Origin: Spiribacter salinus M19-40
GTDB lineage: Bacteria; Pseudomonadota; Gammaproteobacteria; Nitrococcales; Nitrococcaceae
DNA length: 64,000 nt
Reading direction: 5' to 3'
NCBI RefSeq assembly: GCF_000319575.2
Contig: NC_021291.1
Coordinates: 1,582,501 to 1,646,500 of the forward strand
In this document: positions 45,779 to 55,863 of the stretch, one piece after another
Position numbering within the stretch: the first letter of the stretch is position 1
Layout of the letters: each line of letters begins with the position of its first letter
The notes under the pieces: generated by a model
What the model saw: the letters and a program-made list of their open reading frames with translations, nothing else
Told to the model about the DNA's origin: nothing
Database searches by the model: none
Made by a program: the position numbers and the translations under genes

Positions 45779-47524
45779 TTACATGCTCTCGCGCCAGCCG
45801 GCGACGAGATCGTCGTAAGGCACGGTCTCACCCTGCGGCTTCTCGTCATCGAGGGCCGGCTTCGGTGCGCCTTCCTGGTCGAACCAGTAGTCCGCATCGC
45901 GCAGGTCGTTCAGACGCGGGCCACAGCGATCTTGCACGTCGGCGCGTTCAAGCCGCTCCATCACCCGATCCTGCTCACTGGCGAGGTTGTCCATCGCCTC
46001 CTGCGGCGTCACCTCACCGGTCACGGCCGAGGCCACGTTGGACCACCAGAGCTGGGCCAGACGCGGATAGTCAGGCACGTTCGTGCCGGTATCCGTCCAC
46101 ATCTCCCGATCCGGGCTGCGATAGAACTCAACCAGACCACCCAGGCGCGGCGCCCGCTCCGTCATCGACTCATGCATGATGTCGGACTGGCGAATCGGGG
46201 TAAGGCCCTCGTGGGTCTTCTTCAGCGACACGACCTTGGAGGTGGCGAACTGGGCATACAGCCAGGCGGCCTTGCGGGCCTCCGGATCGGCATGCTCGAA
46301 CAGCGTCCAGGAACCGATGTCCTGATAACCAACCTTCATGCCCTCTTCCCAGTACGGCCCATGGGGCGACGGGGCCATACGCCATTTCGGCGTGCCGTCC
46401 TCGTTCACCACCGGGGTGCCTTCCGCGGCCATCGGCGCCGTGAAAGCGGTGTACCAGAAGATCTGCTGGGCGATATGCCCCTCGGCTGGCACGGGGCCCG
46501 CCTCGGAGAAGGTCATGCCGGAGGCCTCCGGCGGTGCGTAGGCATCGAGCCAGTCGATGTACTTGGTCAGTGCGTAGACCGAGGCGGGTGCGTTCACGGC
46601 ACCACCCCGACGGACGTCAGACCCGACGGGATGGCAATCCTCAACACGAATGCCCCATTCATCGACGGGCAAACCGTTGGGCAGGCCCTTGTCACCCGCA
46701 CCGGCCATGGACAGCCAGGCGTCCGTGAAGCGCCAACCCAGCGACGGATCCTTCTTGCCGTAATCCATGTGGCCATAGATCTCGCGGCCATCGAGCTCAC
46801 CGACGTTCTCGGTGAAGAACTCGGCGATGTCCTCGTAAGCCGACCAGTTCACCGGCACACCCAGCTCGTAACCGTAGATGTCCTCGAACTGTGCCTGCAG
46901 GTCCTCGCGCTGGAACCAGTCGTAACGGAACCAGTAGAGGTTGGCGAACTGCTGGTCAGGGAGCTGGTAGAGCTTACCGTCCGGTGCCGTGGCGGCATCC
47001 AGACCGATGAAGTCGTCCAGATCCAGGTACGGCGAGGTCACATCGGCCCCTTCGCCTTCCATGTAATCCGTCAAGGGCAGGACCTGCCCATAACGATAAT
47101 GGGTACCGATCAGGTCAGCGTCGTTAATGTACGCATCATAGATCGGCTCGCCAGACTGCATCTCGGTCTGCAGGGCCTCAATCACATCGCCCTCACCAAT
47201 CAGGTTATGGGTCAGATTGATTCCCGTCAGCTCGGAGAAGGCCTCGGCGATGACGCTGGCCTCGTATTCATGCGTCGGAATCGTCTCGGAGACGACGGAC
47301 ACGTCCATGCCCTCGAACGCTTCAGCGGCTTCGATGAACCACTCGATCTGCTCCATCTGCTCCTCGCGGCTCAGCGTCGAGGGCTGGAACTCTTCAATCC
47401 ACTTTTCAGCGGCGGCCTCCTGCTCGGCCGTGAGCGCCTGGGCATTGCCCAGCCCGCCGATGCCCAGCGCGGCAGCTACCGCCAACGCCGTCAAAGGCCG
47501 CATGGCATTTTTCTGCTCTTTCAT
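45779..47524 (-). CDS. glpV: Glycerol ABC transporter substrate-binding protein
   Basis: Periplasmic solute-binding protein of 581 residues, large for the class. ATG 47524 follows GGAGGAG. The signal peptide (MKEQKNAMRPLTALAVAAALGIGGLGNAQA) ends near residue 30; no lipobox is seen. Domains resemble extracellular solute-binding family 1. It is the last gene of glpDSTPQUV, the order described for the glycerol transporter of Rhizobium leguminosarum, which is the basis of the substrate call. It is followed by a strong terminator. Confidence 0.85.
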   Translation of the reverse strand: MKEQKNAMRPLTALAVAAALGIGGLGNAQALTAEQEAAAEKWIEEFQPSTLSREEQMEQIEWFIEAAEAFEGMDVSVVSETIPTHEYEASVIAEAFSELTGINLTHNLIGEGDVIEALQTEMQSGEPIYDAYINDADLIGTHYRYGQVLPLTDYMEGEGADVTSPYLDLDDFIGLDAATAPDGKLYQLPDQQFANLYWFRYDWFQREDLQAQFEDIYGYELGVPVNWSAYEDIAEFFTENVGELDGREIYGHMDYGKKDPSLGWRFTDAWLSMAGAGDKGLPNGLPVDEWGIRVEDCHPVGSDVRRGGAVNAPASVYALTKYIDWLDAYAPPEASGMTFSEAGPVPAEGHIAQQIFWYTAFTAPMAAEGTPVVNEDGTPKWRMAPSPHGPYWEEGMKVGYQDIGSWTLFEHADPEARKAAWLYAQFATSKVVSLKKTHEGLTPIRQSDIMHESMTERAPRLGGLVEFYRSPDREMWTDTGTNVPDYPRLAQLWWSNVASAVTGEVTPQEAMDNLASEQDRVMERLERADVQDRCGPRLNDLRDADYWFDQEGAPKPALDDEKPQGETVPYDDLVAGWRESM

Positions 47525-47636
47525 TGCTTTCTCCTCCAGGAGGGGATCGTTGATCCCGTTACCCAAGGCAGCGGCGCCAGCCTATCCAGCGCTTGCCTTT
47601 TTCATGTCAAGCAGGGCTTTTGCACCTGCAAGTCGG

Positions 47637-47945
47637 TCAGCCCCAGCGCAACATCACCGCCGCATAGACGATGGAAATGCCCGAGGCCATCAGCAGGCTG
47701 GCGTCACTGAACGCCAACCAGATTAAGTGGATGTAGGCCGAACCCAGCAGGCTCATGAACAAGCGGTCGCCCCGCGTGGTCGGCACCGGCAAGAAACCCT
47801 TGCGCTCGTAGGTCGGCATCACGAACTGCAAGACACCAAACACCACCAGCATGAGCGCGATGCAGATAAAGAAAATGGCGACTGGCTGAGTCCACGCCAT
47901 CCAGGCGAGGGTGAAGCCTTCTTCCTGTGTTGCATTCACGGCCAT
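47637..47945 (-). CDS. glpU: DUF2160 small membrane protein of the glycerol transporter
   Basis: A 102-residue protein with about three hydrophobic segments (23-45, 63-80 and 83-100) and the motif YERKGFLPVPTTRGDRLFMSLLGSAYIHLIWL. The DUF2160 family occurs in glp ABC operons between the permease and binding-protein genes. It lies 10 bp after glpQ. A role as an accessory subunit is inferred from position only. Confidence 0.8.
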   Translation of the reverse strand: MAVNATQEEGFTLAWMAWTQPVAIFFICIALMLVVFGVLQFVMPTYERKGFLPVPTTRGDRLFMSLLGSAYIHLIWLAFSDASLLMASGISIVYAAVMLRWG

Positions 47946-47955
47946 ACCCCTCTGT

Positions 47956-48759
<804 letters not shown>

Positions 48760-48762
48760 GAC

Positions 48763-49629
48763 TTATGCCCCCCGGTCCATGTTGAGAATCGTTAGATAGA
48801 ACACGTAACTGAACAGCAGGATGATCAGGAAGTAGATCAGCGAGAACGCGGCCGCTGGCCCCAGATCAAACTGCCCCACCGCCATGGTGGTCAGGCGCTG
48901 ACTCAGGAACGTGGTGGCATTACCCGGGCCCCCGCCGGTCAGCACGAAGGGCTCGGCATAGATCCGGAAGCTGAAGATGAACCGCAGCAAAATCGCGATC
49001 AGCAACACGCCTTTCAGCTTCGGGAGCTCGATGTAGCGGAACACGGCCCAGCGCGAGGCGCCATCGATCCGTGCCGCCTGGTAAAACGCATCAGGAATCG
49101 CTTGCAGGCCGGCATAGCAGAGTAGGATCACCAACGAAGTCCAGTGCCAAACGTCCATCACCAGGACGGTGAACCAGGCATCGAGGGTGTTGCCGGTGTA
49201 GTTGTAATCAAACCCCAGACTATTCAGGGCAACGCCGGCCAGGCCGACATCAGGCCGGGCAAACACCTGCCAGATGGTGCCCACGACGTTCCAGGGCACA
49301 AGCAGCGGCAGGGCCAGCAGCACCAGGGCCACGGAAACCCACGGGCCCTTGCGCGGCATGCACAGGGCGAGCGCAATACCCAGCGGAATCTGAATTACCA
49401 GGATCGCGCCAGAGAACAGGAACTGACGGCCAAGGGCATCGCGTAGCCCGGGATCTCGCAGTGTCTGCACGAACCACTCGGTACCCACGAAAAATCGCGA
49501 GTCCGGGCCGAAGATGTCCTGCAGCGAGTAGTTGACCACCGTCATCAGCGGGATGATGGCGCTAAAGGCCACCACCAGGACGACCGGCAGCACCATCAAC
49601 CAGGCCCATTGGTATTCACGCTTTTCCAC
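48763..49629 (-). CDS. glpP: Glycerol ABC transporter permease GlpP
   Basis: Inner-membrane permease of 288 residues with about six helices. The EAA-type loop FYQAARIDGASRWAVFRYIELPKLKGVLL is present. It starts with GTG 11 bp after the glpT stop codon. With GlpQ it makes the heterodimeric channel driven by GlpS and GlpT. Confidence 0.87.
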   Translation of the reverse strand: MEKREYQWAWLMVLPVVLVVAFSAIIPLMTVVNYSLQDIFGPDSRFFVGTEWFVQTLRDPGLRDALGRQFLFSGAILVIQIPLGIALALCMPRKGPWVSVALVLLALPLLVPWNVVGTIWQVFARPDVGLAGVALNSLGFDYNYTGNTLDAWFTVLVMDVWHWTSLVILLCYAGLQAIPDAFYQAARIDGASRWAVFRYIELPKLKGVLLIAILLRFIFSFRIYAEPFVLTGGGPGNATTFLSQRLTTMAVGQFDLGPAAAFSLIYFLIILLFSYVFYLTILNMDRGA

Positions 49630-49640
49630 GTTCTCTCCCC

Positions 49641-50711
49641 CTAGCCGACGAGCTTGTCGTCGGCATACAGCAGCGCGTTGTCACGCGGGAAAACCACCTG
49701 CAGGCCGTCGCTGCCGATCTTTTCGGATTCTTCAAGACGGATCTTCAGCGGGTGCTGACCGAGATGGCCACTCACGAGCTGGTAGTCGCCCAGGTCTTCA
49801 ACGCTATCCACTTTCACCCGGTGGCCGGTTTCGCCCGGCGCAGCCGGCCGAATCAATCCAGGCCGGATGCCGAGCTGGAGCGCACCGCCTGCCTTGGCCG
49901 CCGCGTCCGCCATCGCCGGATCCACGGCAATGCGCTCGCCATCCACAATGGCTTCGCTGCCCTCAACCTGGCAGTCCATGAAATTCATGCCGGGGCTGCC
50001 AATGAAGTAGCCCACGAAGGTATGCGCCGGGCGCTCGAAGAGCGCCTGCGGCGTGCCGACCTGCAACACCTGCCCCGCCAGCATGACCACCACTTTGTCC
50101 GCAAAGGTCATCGCCTCGGTCTGGTCATGCGTCACGTAGACGAGGGTCAGGTTGAGCTGCTCGTGGACTTCACGGAGCTTGCGCCGGAGCTGCCATTTCA
50201 AGTGCGGATCGATCACGGTCAGCGGTTCGTCGAAGAGCACCGCGGCCACGTCCTCGCGCACCAAGCCACGGCCCAGAGAAATCTTTTGCTTGGCATCGGC
50301 CGTCAGGTTGCGGGCCCGACGCGTGAGCACATCGTCCAGGCCAAGCATGCCCGCGATGTGCTGAACCCGCTGCTCAACGTAGTCCTCACCATGGCGGCGA
50401 TTACGCAGGGGGAAGGCGAGGTTATCGAACACGCTCATCGTGTCGTAGATCACCGGAAACTGGAAAACCTGACCGATATTGCGCTGCTCGGGGGCGAGCT
50501 GGGTGACGTTTTGCTCGCCAAAAAGCACCTGGCCTTCCGAGGGCTGAACCAGCCCGGAAATGATGTTGAGCAGCGTCGTCTTACCACAGCCTGACGGACC
50601 GAGCAGCGCGTAGGCGCCGCCGTCCTCCCAGACATGCTGCATGGGCTGCAGGGCGTAGTCACCGCCCGGGGCGTACTGATGAGCCAGTTGATTGAGTTCG
50701 ATTCGGGCCAT
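49641..50711 (-). CDS. glpT: Glycerol ABC transporter ATP-binding protein GlpT (degenerate signature)
   Basis: Cytoplasmic ATPase of 356 residues with a C-terminal TOBE-type region. Walker A is intact (GPSGCGKT, 38-45), Walker B has DEP, and the switch His is H195 (VTHDQTEA). The signature usually read LSGGQ is LTADAKQ at 136-142 and the D-loop is TVID rather than SALD. The same-strand neighbour GlpS shows the complementary pattern. The name is from the rhizobial system, not the E. coli G3P transporter. Confidence 0.88.
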   Translation of the reverse strand: MARIELNQLAHQYAPGGDYALQPMQHVWEDGGAYALLGPSGCGKTTLLNIISGLVQPSEGQVLFGEQNVTQLAPEQRNIGQVFQFPVIYDTMSVFDNLAFPLRNRRHGEDYVEQRVQHIAGMLGLDDVLTRRARNLTADAKQKISLGRGLVREDVAAVLFDEPLTVIDPHLKWQLRRKLREVHEQLNLTLVYVTHDQTEAMTFADKVVVMLAGQVLQVGTPQALFERPAHTFVGYFIGSPGMNFMDCQVEGSEAIVDGERIAVDPAMADAAAKAGGALQLGIRPGLIRPAAPGETGHRVKVDSVEDLGDYQLVSGHLGQHPLKIRLEESEKIGSDGLQVVFPRDNALLYADDKLVG

Positions 50712-50715
50712 GGTG

Positions 50716-51798
50716 TTATCCGCGCTCCGTGTCCGGGGCGGCCGCGAGGTAATCCGCTCCGTCAAAGGCATACAGCCGGGTGGGGTCGAGGTGGATCTCG
50801 AGGCGCTCGCCCGGGTGAACCTGGTGCACACCGCGTTCCTCGACCACCCATTCGTGACCAGCGACTTCCAGATGAACGTAAGTGACTGACCCGGCAATCT
50901 CTGCCACCTCGACATCGCCCTGCAGGGCAATGAGGTGATCCTGCGCCTGCACATACAGATGATGCGGGCGGATGCCGAAGGTGTAGTGGCCCGGCGCCAG
51001 ATCCTGCATGTGCGCGGGGAGCGCGCCTTTGAACAAGCCCTCCACCTGAAACTGCCCGTCGCTGATCTGCCCCTGAATGAGGTTCATGGGTGGATCGGCA
51101 AAGACCTGCGTCACGGTGGTGGTCGCCGGCCGCCGGTAGCATTCGGCGGTGACGCCGTGCTGCACCAGCCGGCCTTCATGGAGCACGGCTGTCTTGCCGC
51201 CAAGCACCAGGGCCTCCTCGGGCTCGGTGGTGGCGTAGACCACCACGGTGTCCCGGTCCTTGAACAGCGTGCGCAGCTCTGTGCGCAACCCCTCGCGCAG
51301 CTTGTAGTCTAGGTTCACCAGCGGCTCATCGAGCAAAACCAGTTTGGCGTCGCGCACCAGGGCTCGGGCCATGGCACAGCGCTGCTGCTGGCCACCCGAG
51401 AGCTCGGAGGGCAGGCGATCAATCAAATGGTCGATACCTAGGCGCTCGGCCTCGGTGCGCACCCGTCGATCGATTTCCGACTGCTCCAGGCCGGCGAGCT
51501 TGAGCGGTGAGGCGATGTTGTCGTAGACGCTCAGCGAGGGGTAGTTGATGAACTGCTGGTACACCATGCCCACCGAGCGCTTGCGCACCGGGACCCTGGT
51601 GACATCCGCGCCGTCTTCAATCACCCGGCCCTTGTTGGGATGCTCCAGACCCGCCATCAAGCGCATCATGGTGGTCTTGCCCGCCTCGGTCAGCCCGAGC
51701 AGGACGTTAAACTCGCCACGCTCGAAGGTCAGATTGATGTCCTCAAGGAACATCTCCCCGCCCACGCTGCGACTCACCCCCTCAAGAACCAGGCTCAT
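50716..51798 (-). CDS. glpS: Glycerol ABC transporter ATP-binding protein GlpS (switch His missing)
   Basis: Cytoplasmic ATPase of 360 residues. Walker A is GLTEAGKT (35-42), signature LSGGQ is perfect at 133-137, and Walker B is LVLLDEP. The switch histidine expected after the last beta strand is replaced by threonine at about 191 (VYATTEPEEAL). The start ATG overlaps the glpD stop by one base (TAATG). GlpS and GlpT would pair, giving one consensus and one degenerate ATP site. Confidence 0.9.
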   Translation of the reverse strand: MSLVLEGVSRSVGGEMFLEDINLTFERGEFNVLLGLTEAGKTTMMRLMAGLEHPNKGRVIEDGADVTRVPVRKRSVGMVYQQFINYPSLSVYDNIASPLKLAGLEQSEIDRRVRTEAERLGIDHLIDRLPSELSGGQQQRCAMARALVRDAKLVLLDEPLVNLDYKLREGLRTELRTLFKDRDTVVVYATTEPEEALVLGGKTAVLHEGRLVQHGVTAECYRRPATTTVTQVFADPPMNLIQGQISDGQFQVEGLFKGALPAHMQDLAPGHYTFGIRPHHLYVQAQDHLIALQGDVEVAEIAGSVTYVHLEVAGHEWVVEERGVHQVHPGERLEIHLDPTRLYAFDGADYLAAAPDTERG

Positions 51799-53327
51799 TA
51801 TGCGGTCGCCCTCTTGGTATTCTGTCCGGCGAACCAGGCACTGACCCGCTCGCGTTCCGCGGGCTCGAGCATCAGCCCGATTCGACTCCGCCGCCAGATG
51901 GCGTCCTCGCCGGTCATCGCCCACTCGTATTCCGCCAGGTAGCGCAGCTCCGCTTCGTAGAGATCACTGCCGAAGTGCTCGCCGAGATCGGCAAGCGACC
52001 CGGCCTCACCCAGCATCGTCTCCACCGCGGTGCCGTAGTTACGCACCAACCGCCACGCCATGGCTTCCGGCAACCAGGGCCGGGACTGCTGGATGGCCGC
52101 CAGATAGGCGTCAAAGTCTTCGTTGGGCATGTCGCCGCCAGGCAGCGCGACCTTGCCGGTCCAATCCGTGATTTCCGCGCCGAGCAGCGGTGCCACCCGG
52201 TCCACCGCCTGCCGGGACAAGGTCCGGTAGGTTGTGATCTTGCCGCCGAATACGGACAGTACGGGCGCCGCGCTGTCGTCCAGGTCCAGGCTGTAATCAC
52301 GGCTGACTGCGGAGACGTTTTCCTCGTCGGACTCGTCGTAGAGCGCCCGGACGCCCGAGTAGGTCCAGGCCACATCAGCCGGCGTGATCGGCTGCTTGAA
52401 GTAACGATTCACCGCCTCGCAGAGGTACTCGATCTCCTCGTCACTGGCCTCGGCGTCGGCGGGGTTGCCCTCGTAGGCCACATCGGTGGTGCCGATGAGC
52501 GTGAAGCGCTGTTCGTAGGGAATCGCGAAGATGACGCGGCCATCGGTGTTCTGGAACAGGTAGGAGGCATCGTGATCAAACATGGACGGCACGACGATGT
52601 GGCTGCCTTTGACCAGGTGCACGTCCTTGTCGTCGTTGCGGTGCATCGCTTCGCCCAGGAACTTCGCCACCCACGGGCCGGCGGCGTTGATCACGGCGCG
52701 GCTGGTGACTGTCTGGATCTGCCCACTCACGGTGTCGGTCAGCTCGACCTGCCAGGCATCGGCGCTGCGCTCGGCATCGGTGCAGCGGGTCCGCGGCATG
52801 ACCTTGCCACCGCGCGCCTCGACATCCATGCAGTTCAGAACCACCAGGCGGGAGTCTTGCACCCAGCAGTCAGAGTAAATGAAGCCTTTTTTCAGGCTGT
52901 CATCGAGCGGCACACCCGCTTCGTGCTGCTGCAAATTGACGCCCTTTGAGCCGGCGAGCTTTTTGCGCCCACCCAAATGATCATAAAGAAACAGGCCCAT
53001 GCGGATCATCCACGCCGGCCGCAGTGCCTTGACGTGCGGCATGACAAAGCGCAACGGCCAGATGATGTGCGGGGCAATGCCCATCAGGACTTCGCGCTCG
53101 GCCAGCGCTTTTTGCACCAGCTTGAATTCGTAGTATTCGAGGTAGCGCAGGCCGCCGTGGACCAGCTTGGTGCTGGCAGAGGAGGTGTAGTTGGCGAGAT
53201 CGCCCTGCTCGACAAGCAGGACCTTCAGACCACGGCCAGCCGCATCCCGGGCGATGCCGGCGCCGTTGATACCGCCGCCGACGACGACCACGTCATAGAC
53301 GTTTGTCTGCTGCGCACTGGAAGACAC
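51798..53327 (-). CDS. glpD: Aerobic glycerol-3-phosphate dehydrogenase
   Basis: Membrane-associated flavoprotein oxidising glycerol-3-phosphate to DHAP with electrons to quinone. The 509-residue protein starts at GTG 53327 after GGAGAG. It has the FAD-binding GGGINGAGIARDAAGRG and TSSASTKLVHGGLRYLE, which is diagnostic of GlpD, and a C-terminal helical domain. It is the first gene of the operon after glpR and is directly coupled to glpS. Confidence 0.96.
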   Translation of the reverse strand: MSSSAQQTNVYDVVVVGGGINGAGIARDAAGRGLKVLLVEQGDLANYTSSASTKLVHGGLRYLEYYEFKLVQKALAEREVLMGIAPHIIWPLRFVMPHVKALRPAWMIRMGLFLYDHLGGRKKLAGSKGVNLQQHEAGVPLDDSLKKGFIYSDCWVQDSRLVVLNCMDVEARGGKVMPRTRCTDAERSADAWQVELTDTVSGQIQTVTSRAVINAAGPWVAKFLGEAMHRNDDKDVHLVKGSHIVVPSMFDHDASYLFQNTDGRVIFAIPYEQRFTLIGTTDVAYEGNPADAEASDEEIEYLCEAVNRYFKQPITPADVAWTYSGVRALYDESDEENVSAVSRDYSLDLDDSAAPVLSVFGGKITTYRTLSRQAVDRVAPLLGAEITDWTGKVALPGGDMPNEDFDAYLAAIQQSRPWLPEAMAWRLVRNYGTAVETMLGEAGSLADLGEHFGSDLYEAELRYLAEYEWAMTGEDAIWRRSRIGLMLEPAERERVSAWFAGQNTKRATA

Positions 53328-53375
53328 GAGTGCCTCTCCTCCGTTACCAATGAGCGACTATCCTGCCGCTTTGTA

Positions 53376-53393
53376 ATGTTCGGTTTCAAACAT
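53376..53393. promoter_or_regulatory. Candidate GlpR operator
   Basis: The 18-bp ATGTTCGGTTTCAAACAT is an imperfect palindrome (six of nine pairs) similar to the E. coli GlpR operator pattern. It overlaps the proposed -10 element of the glpD promoter, a suitable position for repression. A half-site CGTTCGATCAT lies near 54278-54288 before glpK. Confidence 0.5.
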
Positions 53394-53416
53394 ACCACCC
53401 GACTTCGAGGAGTCAA
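53389..53416 (-). promoter_or_regulatory. Putative glpD promoter
   Basis: On the minus strand TTGACT (53411-53416) is followed 16 bp later by TATGTT (53389-53394). It lies between glpR and glpD and would give a leader of about 55 bases. Confidence 0.5.
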
Positions 53417-53434
53417 GGTGAAAATTACCGAGCA

Positions 53435-54223
53435 TTACCGCTCAACGATAACGAGCTTGGTATCGGTCTCCTGAAGTTGGCGGCGCAGCGCCAGTGGCGG
53501 CTCCCCGTCGGTGTAGAGCTCATCGACCTCACTCAGATCACCCACCCGCACCAGCGCATTGCGGCCGAATTTACTGTGATCCGCCCCCAACAGCACAGAC
53601 CGCGCGTGACTCATGATGACCTGCAGCACCCGCACCTCGCGGTAATCGAAATCGAGCAAGGTGCCGTCGGGTTCGATACCGGAAATCCCCATCACTGCGT
53701 AATCGACTTTGAATTGCTTCATGAAATCGATGGTGGCCTCGCCGGTAATGCCGCGGTCGCGATGACGGACCACCCCACCGGCAATGATGACCTCGCAGCC
53801 CGGGTTTTCAGCGAGAATCCCGGCCACGTTCAGGTTGTTGGTAATCACGCGCAGGCCGCGGTGGTCGCGCAGTGAACGGGCGACGGCCTCGGCAGTGGTG
53901 CCCAGCGTGATGTACAACGAGGCCTGGTTGGGAATACGCGCCGCCATTGCCGCGCCAATACGATCCTTTTCTGCCGGATTGAGCACCTGACGGGCCTGAT
54001 AGGCGACGTTCTCCACACTCGAGGGCAAACCCGCCCCGCCGTGATAGCGCCGCAAAAGCCCCAGGCTGCAAAGATCGTTGATGTCCCGTCGAATCGTTTG
54101 CGCCGTCACCCTGAAGTGCTGTGCCAGGCCCTCAACAGAGACAAAACCGCGCTCCTGGACCAGGTTGAGCATGGCTTGCTGGCGACGATTCAGCTCCACG
54201 GCGCCTTGATCTGCCGCTGTCAC
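53435..54223 (-). CDS. glpR: DeoR-family regulator GlpR
   Basis: Repressor of glycerol genes, probably responding to glycerol-3-phosphate. The 262-residue protein has an N-terminal DeoR helix-turn-helix (LNRRQQAMLNLV to TIRRDINDLCSLGLLRRYHGG) and the sugar-phosphate sensor domain with ITNNLNVAGIL, GGVVRHRDRGITG and GADHSKFGRNA. A GTG start at 54223 follows GGGAGG. It is divergent from glpK and upstream of glpD. Confidence 0.92.
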   Translation of the reverse strand: MTAADQGAVELNRRQQAMLNLVQERGFVSVEGLAQHFRVTAQTIRRDINDLCSLGLLRRYHGGAGLPSSVENVAYQARQVLNPAEKDRIGAAMAARIPNQASLYITLGTTAEAVARSLRDHRGLRVITNNLNVAGILAENPGCEVIIAGGVVRHRDRGITGEATIDFMKQFKVDYAVMGISGIEPDGTLLDFDYREVRVLQVIMSHARSVLLGADHSKFGRNALVRVGDLSEVDELYTDGEPPLALRRQLQETDTKLVIVER

Positions 54224-54260
54224 TGCGCTCCCTCCCTCTTTTCGCTTGTGAACACCAAGC

Positions 54261-54290
54261 TTGACTTTTTTCGGGTGCGTTCGATCATAC
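54261..54290 (+). promoter_or_regulatory. Putative glpK promoter
   Basis: TTGACT at 54261-54266 and ATCATA/TCATAC at 54284-54290 give a 17- or 18-bp spacer. The -10 is poor. A GlpR-like half-site overlaps it. The glpK start is 46 bp further, after GGAGGAGGG. Confidence 0.35.
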
Positions 54291-54335
54291 CGGTTCCCAT
54301 GACGTGCGCAATTTATTCAGGAGGAGGGCTGAGGC

Positions 54336-55823
54336 ATGGCAGAGCGCGACGGCATCATCGCCATTGACCAGGGCACCACCAGTTCACGGGCCATCGTTTT
54401 TGAACTCCAGGGCAAGATCATGGCCACCGCCCAGCAGGAATTCCCGCAGCATTACCCGCACAGCGGCTGGGTAGAGCACGACCCGCAGGACCTCCTCGAC
54501 TCCACAATCAACACCTGCCGGCGGGCCATCCGCGCGGCCAAGGCCGCCGGCGTCCACCCGAGCACCATCGGAATCACCAACCAGCGTGAGACCACCGTTG
54601 TGTGGGATCGCCAGACCGGCGAGCCCGTGCACAATGCGGTCGTCTGGCAGGACCGACGCACGGCCGAGCGCTGCGCTGCGCTGAAGGCCGCTGGACACGA
54701 GGCCTTGATCGCGGAGCGCACGGGCTTGCTGCTCGACCCTTACTTCTCGGCCACCAAGATCGCCTGGATCCTCGATAACACCCACGGCGCCCGGGAGCGC
54801 GCCAACAAAGGCGAACTCGCCTTCGGCACGGTGGACACCTGGCTGCTGTGGAAACTCACTGGGGGCCGCAGTCATGCCACTGACGCGACCAACGCCAGTC
54901 GGACGCTGTTGTTCGACATTCATCGCCAGTGCTGGGACGAGGAGCTGCTGGGGCTTTTCGATATTCCGCTGGCGCTCATGCCCGAGGTGCGCGACAGCGC
55001 CTCGGCCTTTGGCACAACCGATGCCGATATCCTGGGTGTCGCGCTGCCGGTCGAGGGCATCGCCGGAGACCAGCACGCCGCCATGGTGGGGCAGTGCTGC
55101 TTCCGGCCGGGGATGATCAAGAGTACCTACGGCACCGGCTGCTTTGCCCTGATGAACACCGGCGCTGAGGCCGTGCCCTCCCGCAACCGTTTGCTCACCA
55201 CCACGGCTTACCGGATCAACGGCGAGCCGACCTACGCCCTTGAGGGGGCGATTTTCATTGCCGGCGCGGCGATCCAATGGCTGCGCGACGAGTTAGGCAT
55301 CATCGCCCACGCCTCTCAAAGCGAAGGCCTCGCCAATGATGCCGAGGCCGAAGGGCTCTACATGGTGCCCGCGTTCACTGGCCTGGGCGCGCCATGGTGG
55401 GATCCAAATGCCCGCGGCGCGATTTTCGGGCTGACGCGCAACACGGGCGTACCGGAATTTGTGCATGCCGCCCTGGACTCGGTGTGCCTGCAGACCGGGG
55501 ATCTTCTCGAGGCGATGGCCGGCGACTCCGGCGCCCAGCAGGAGACCCTGCGAGTCGATGGCGGCATGGTGGCCAATAACTGGCTGCTCCAGCGCCTGGC
55601 CGATTTAACCGGGCTTGCCGTGGAGCGACCGGAGATCATTGAGACCACGGCACTGGGGGCCGCCTGCCTGGCTGGCCTGCAGCATGGCCATTACGAGTCG
55701 CTGGAAGACCTGGGATCACAGTGGGCACTCAACCGGCGCTTTGAGCCGGCGATTTCGCGGAGCGCCCGGGAGCATATTGTCGAGGGCTGGCATGACGCGG
55801 TGCGCCGCACGCTGACCACCTGA
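54336..55823 (+). CDS. glpK: Glycerol kinase
   Basis: Phosphorylates imported glycerol to glycerol-3-phosphate. The 495-residue FGGY-family protein has [14 protein letters not shown] at the N-terminus, the catalytic-base region [24 protein letters not shown], and the C-terminal [18 protein letters not shown] 54336 is preceded by GGAGGAGGG. It is divergent from glpR and 40 bp upstream of gloA. Confidence 0.97.
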   Translation: MAERDGIIAIDQGTTSSRAIVFELQGKIMATAQQEFPQHYPHSGWVEHDPQDLLDSTINTCRRAIRAAKAAGVHPSTIGITNQRETTVVWDRQTGEPVHNAVVWQDRRTAERCAALKAAGHEALIAERTGLLLDPYFSATKIAWILDNTHGARERANKGELAFGTVDTWLLWKLTGGRSHATDATNASRTLLFDIHRQCWDEELLGLFDIPLALMPEVRDSASAFGTTDADILGVALPVEGIAGDQHAAMVGQCCFRPGMIKSTYGTGCFALMNTGAEAVPSRNRLLTTTAYRINGEPTYALEGAIFIAGAAIQWLRDELGIIAHASQSEGLANDAEAEGLYMVPAFTGLGAPWWDPNARGAIFGLTRNTGVPEFVHAALDSVCLQTGDLLEAMAGDSGAQQETLRVDGGMVANNWLLQRLADLTGLAVERPEIIETTALGAACLAGLQHGHYESLEDLGSQWALNRRFEPAISRSAREHIVEGWHDAVRRTLTT

Positions 55824-55863
55824 ACAGTGGCTGTTATGATGCGGGTTTTGACCGGAGGCGAGC

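Noticed and set aside
45932-47710. 592-codon plus-strand frame opposite glpV
   Set aside because: Complementary to a complete binding-protein gene with signal peptide and operon context; the translation shows no family features.
49641-50711. Sequencing error or pseudogene as the reason for the odd GlpT signature
   Set aside because: The frame is intact over the full length, the rest of the domain is normal, and the change is matched by the complementary change in GlpS.
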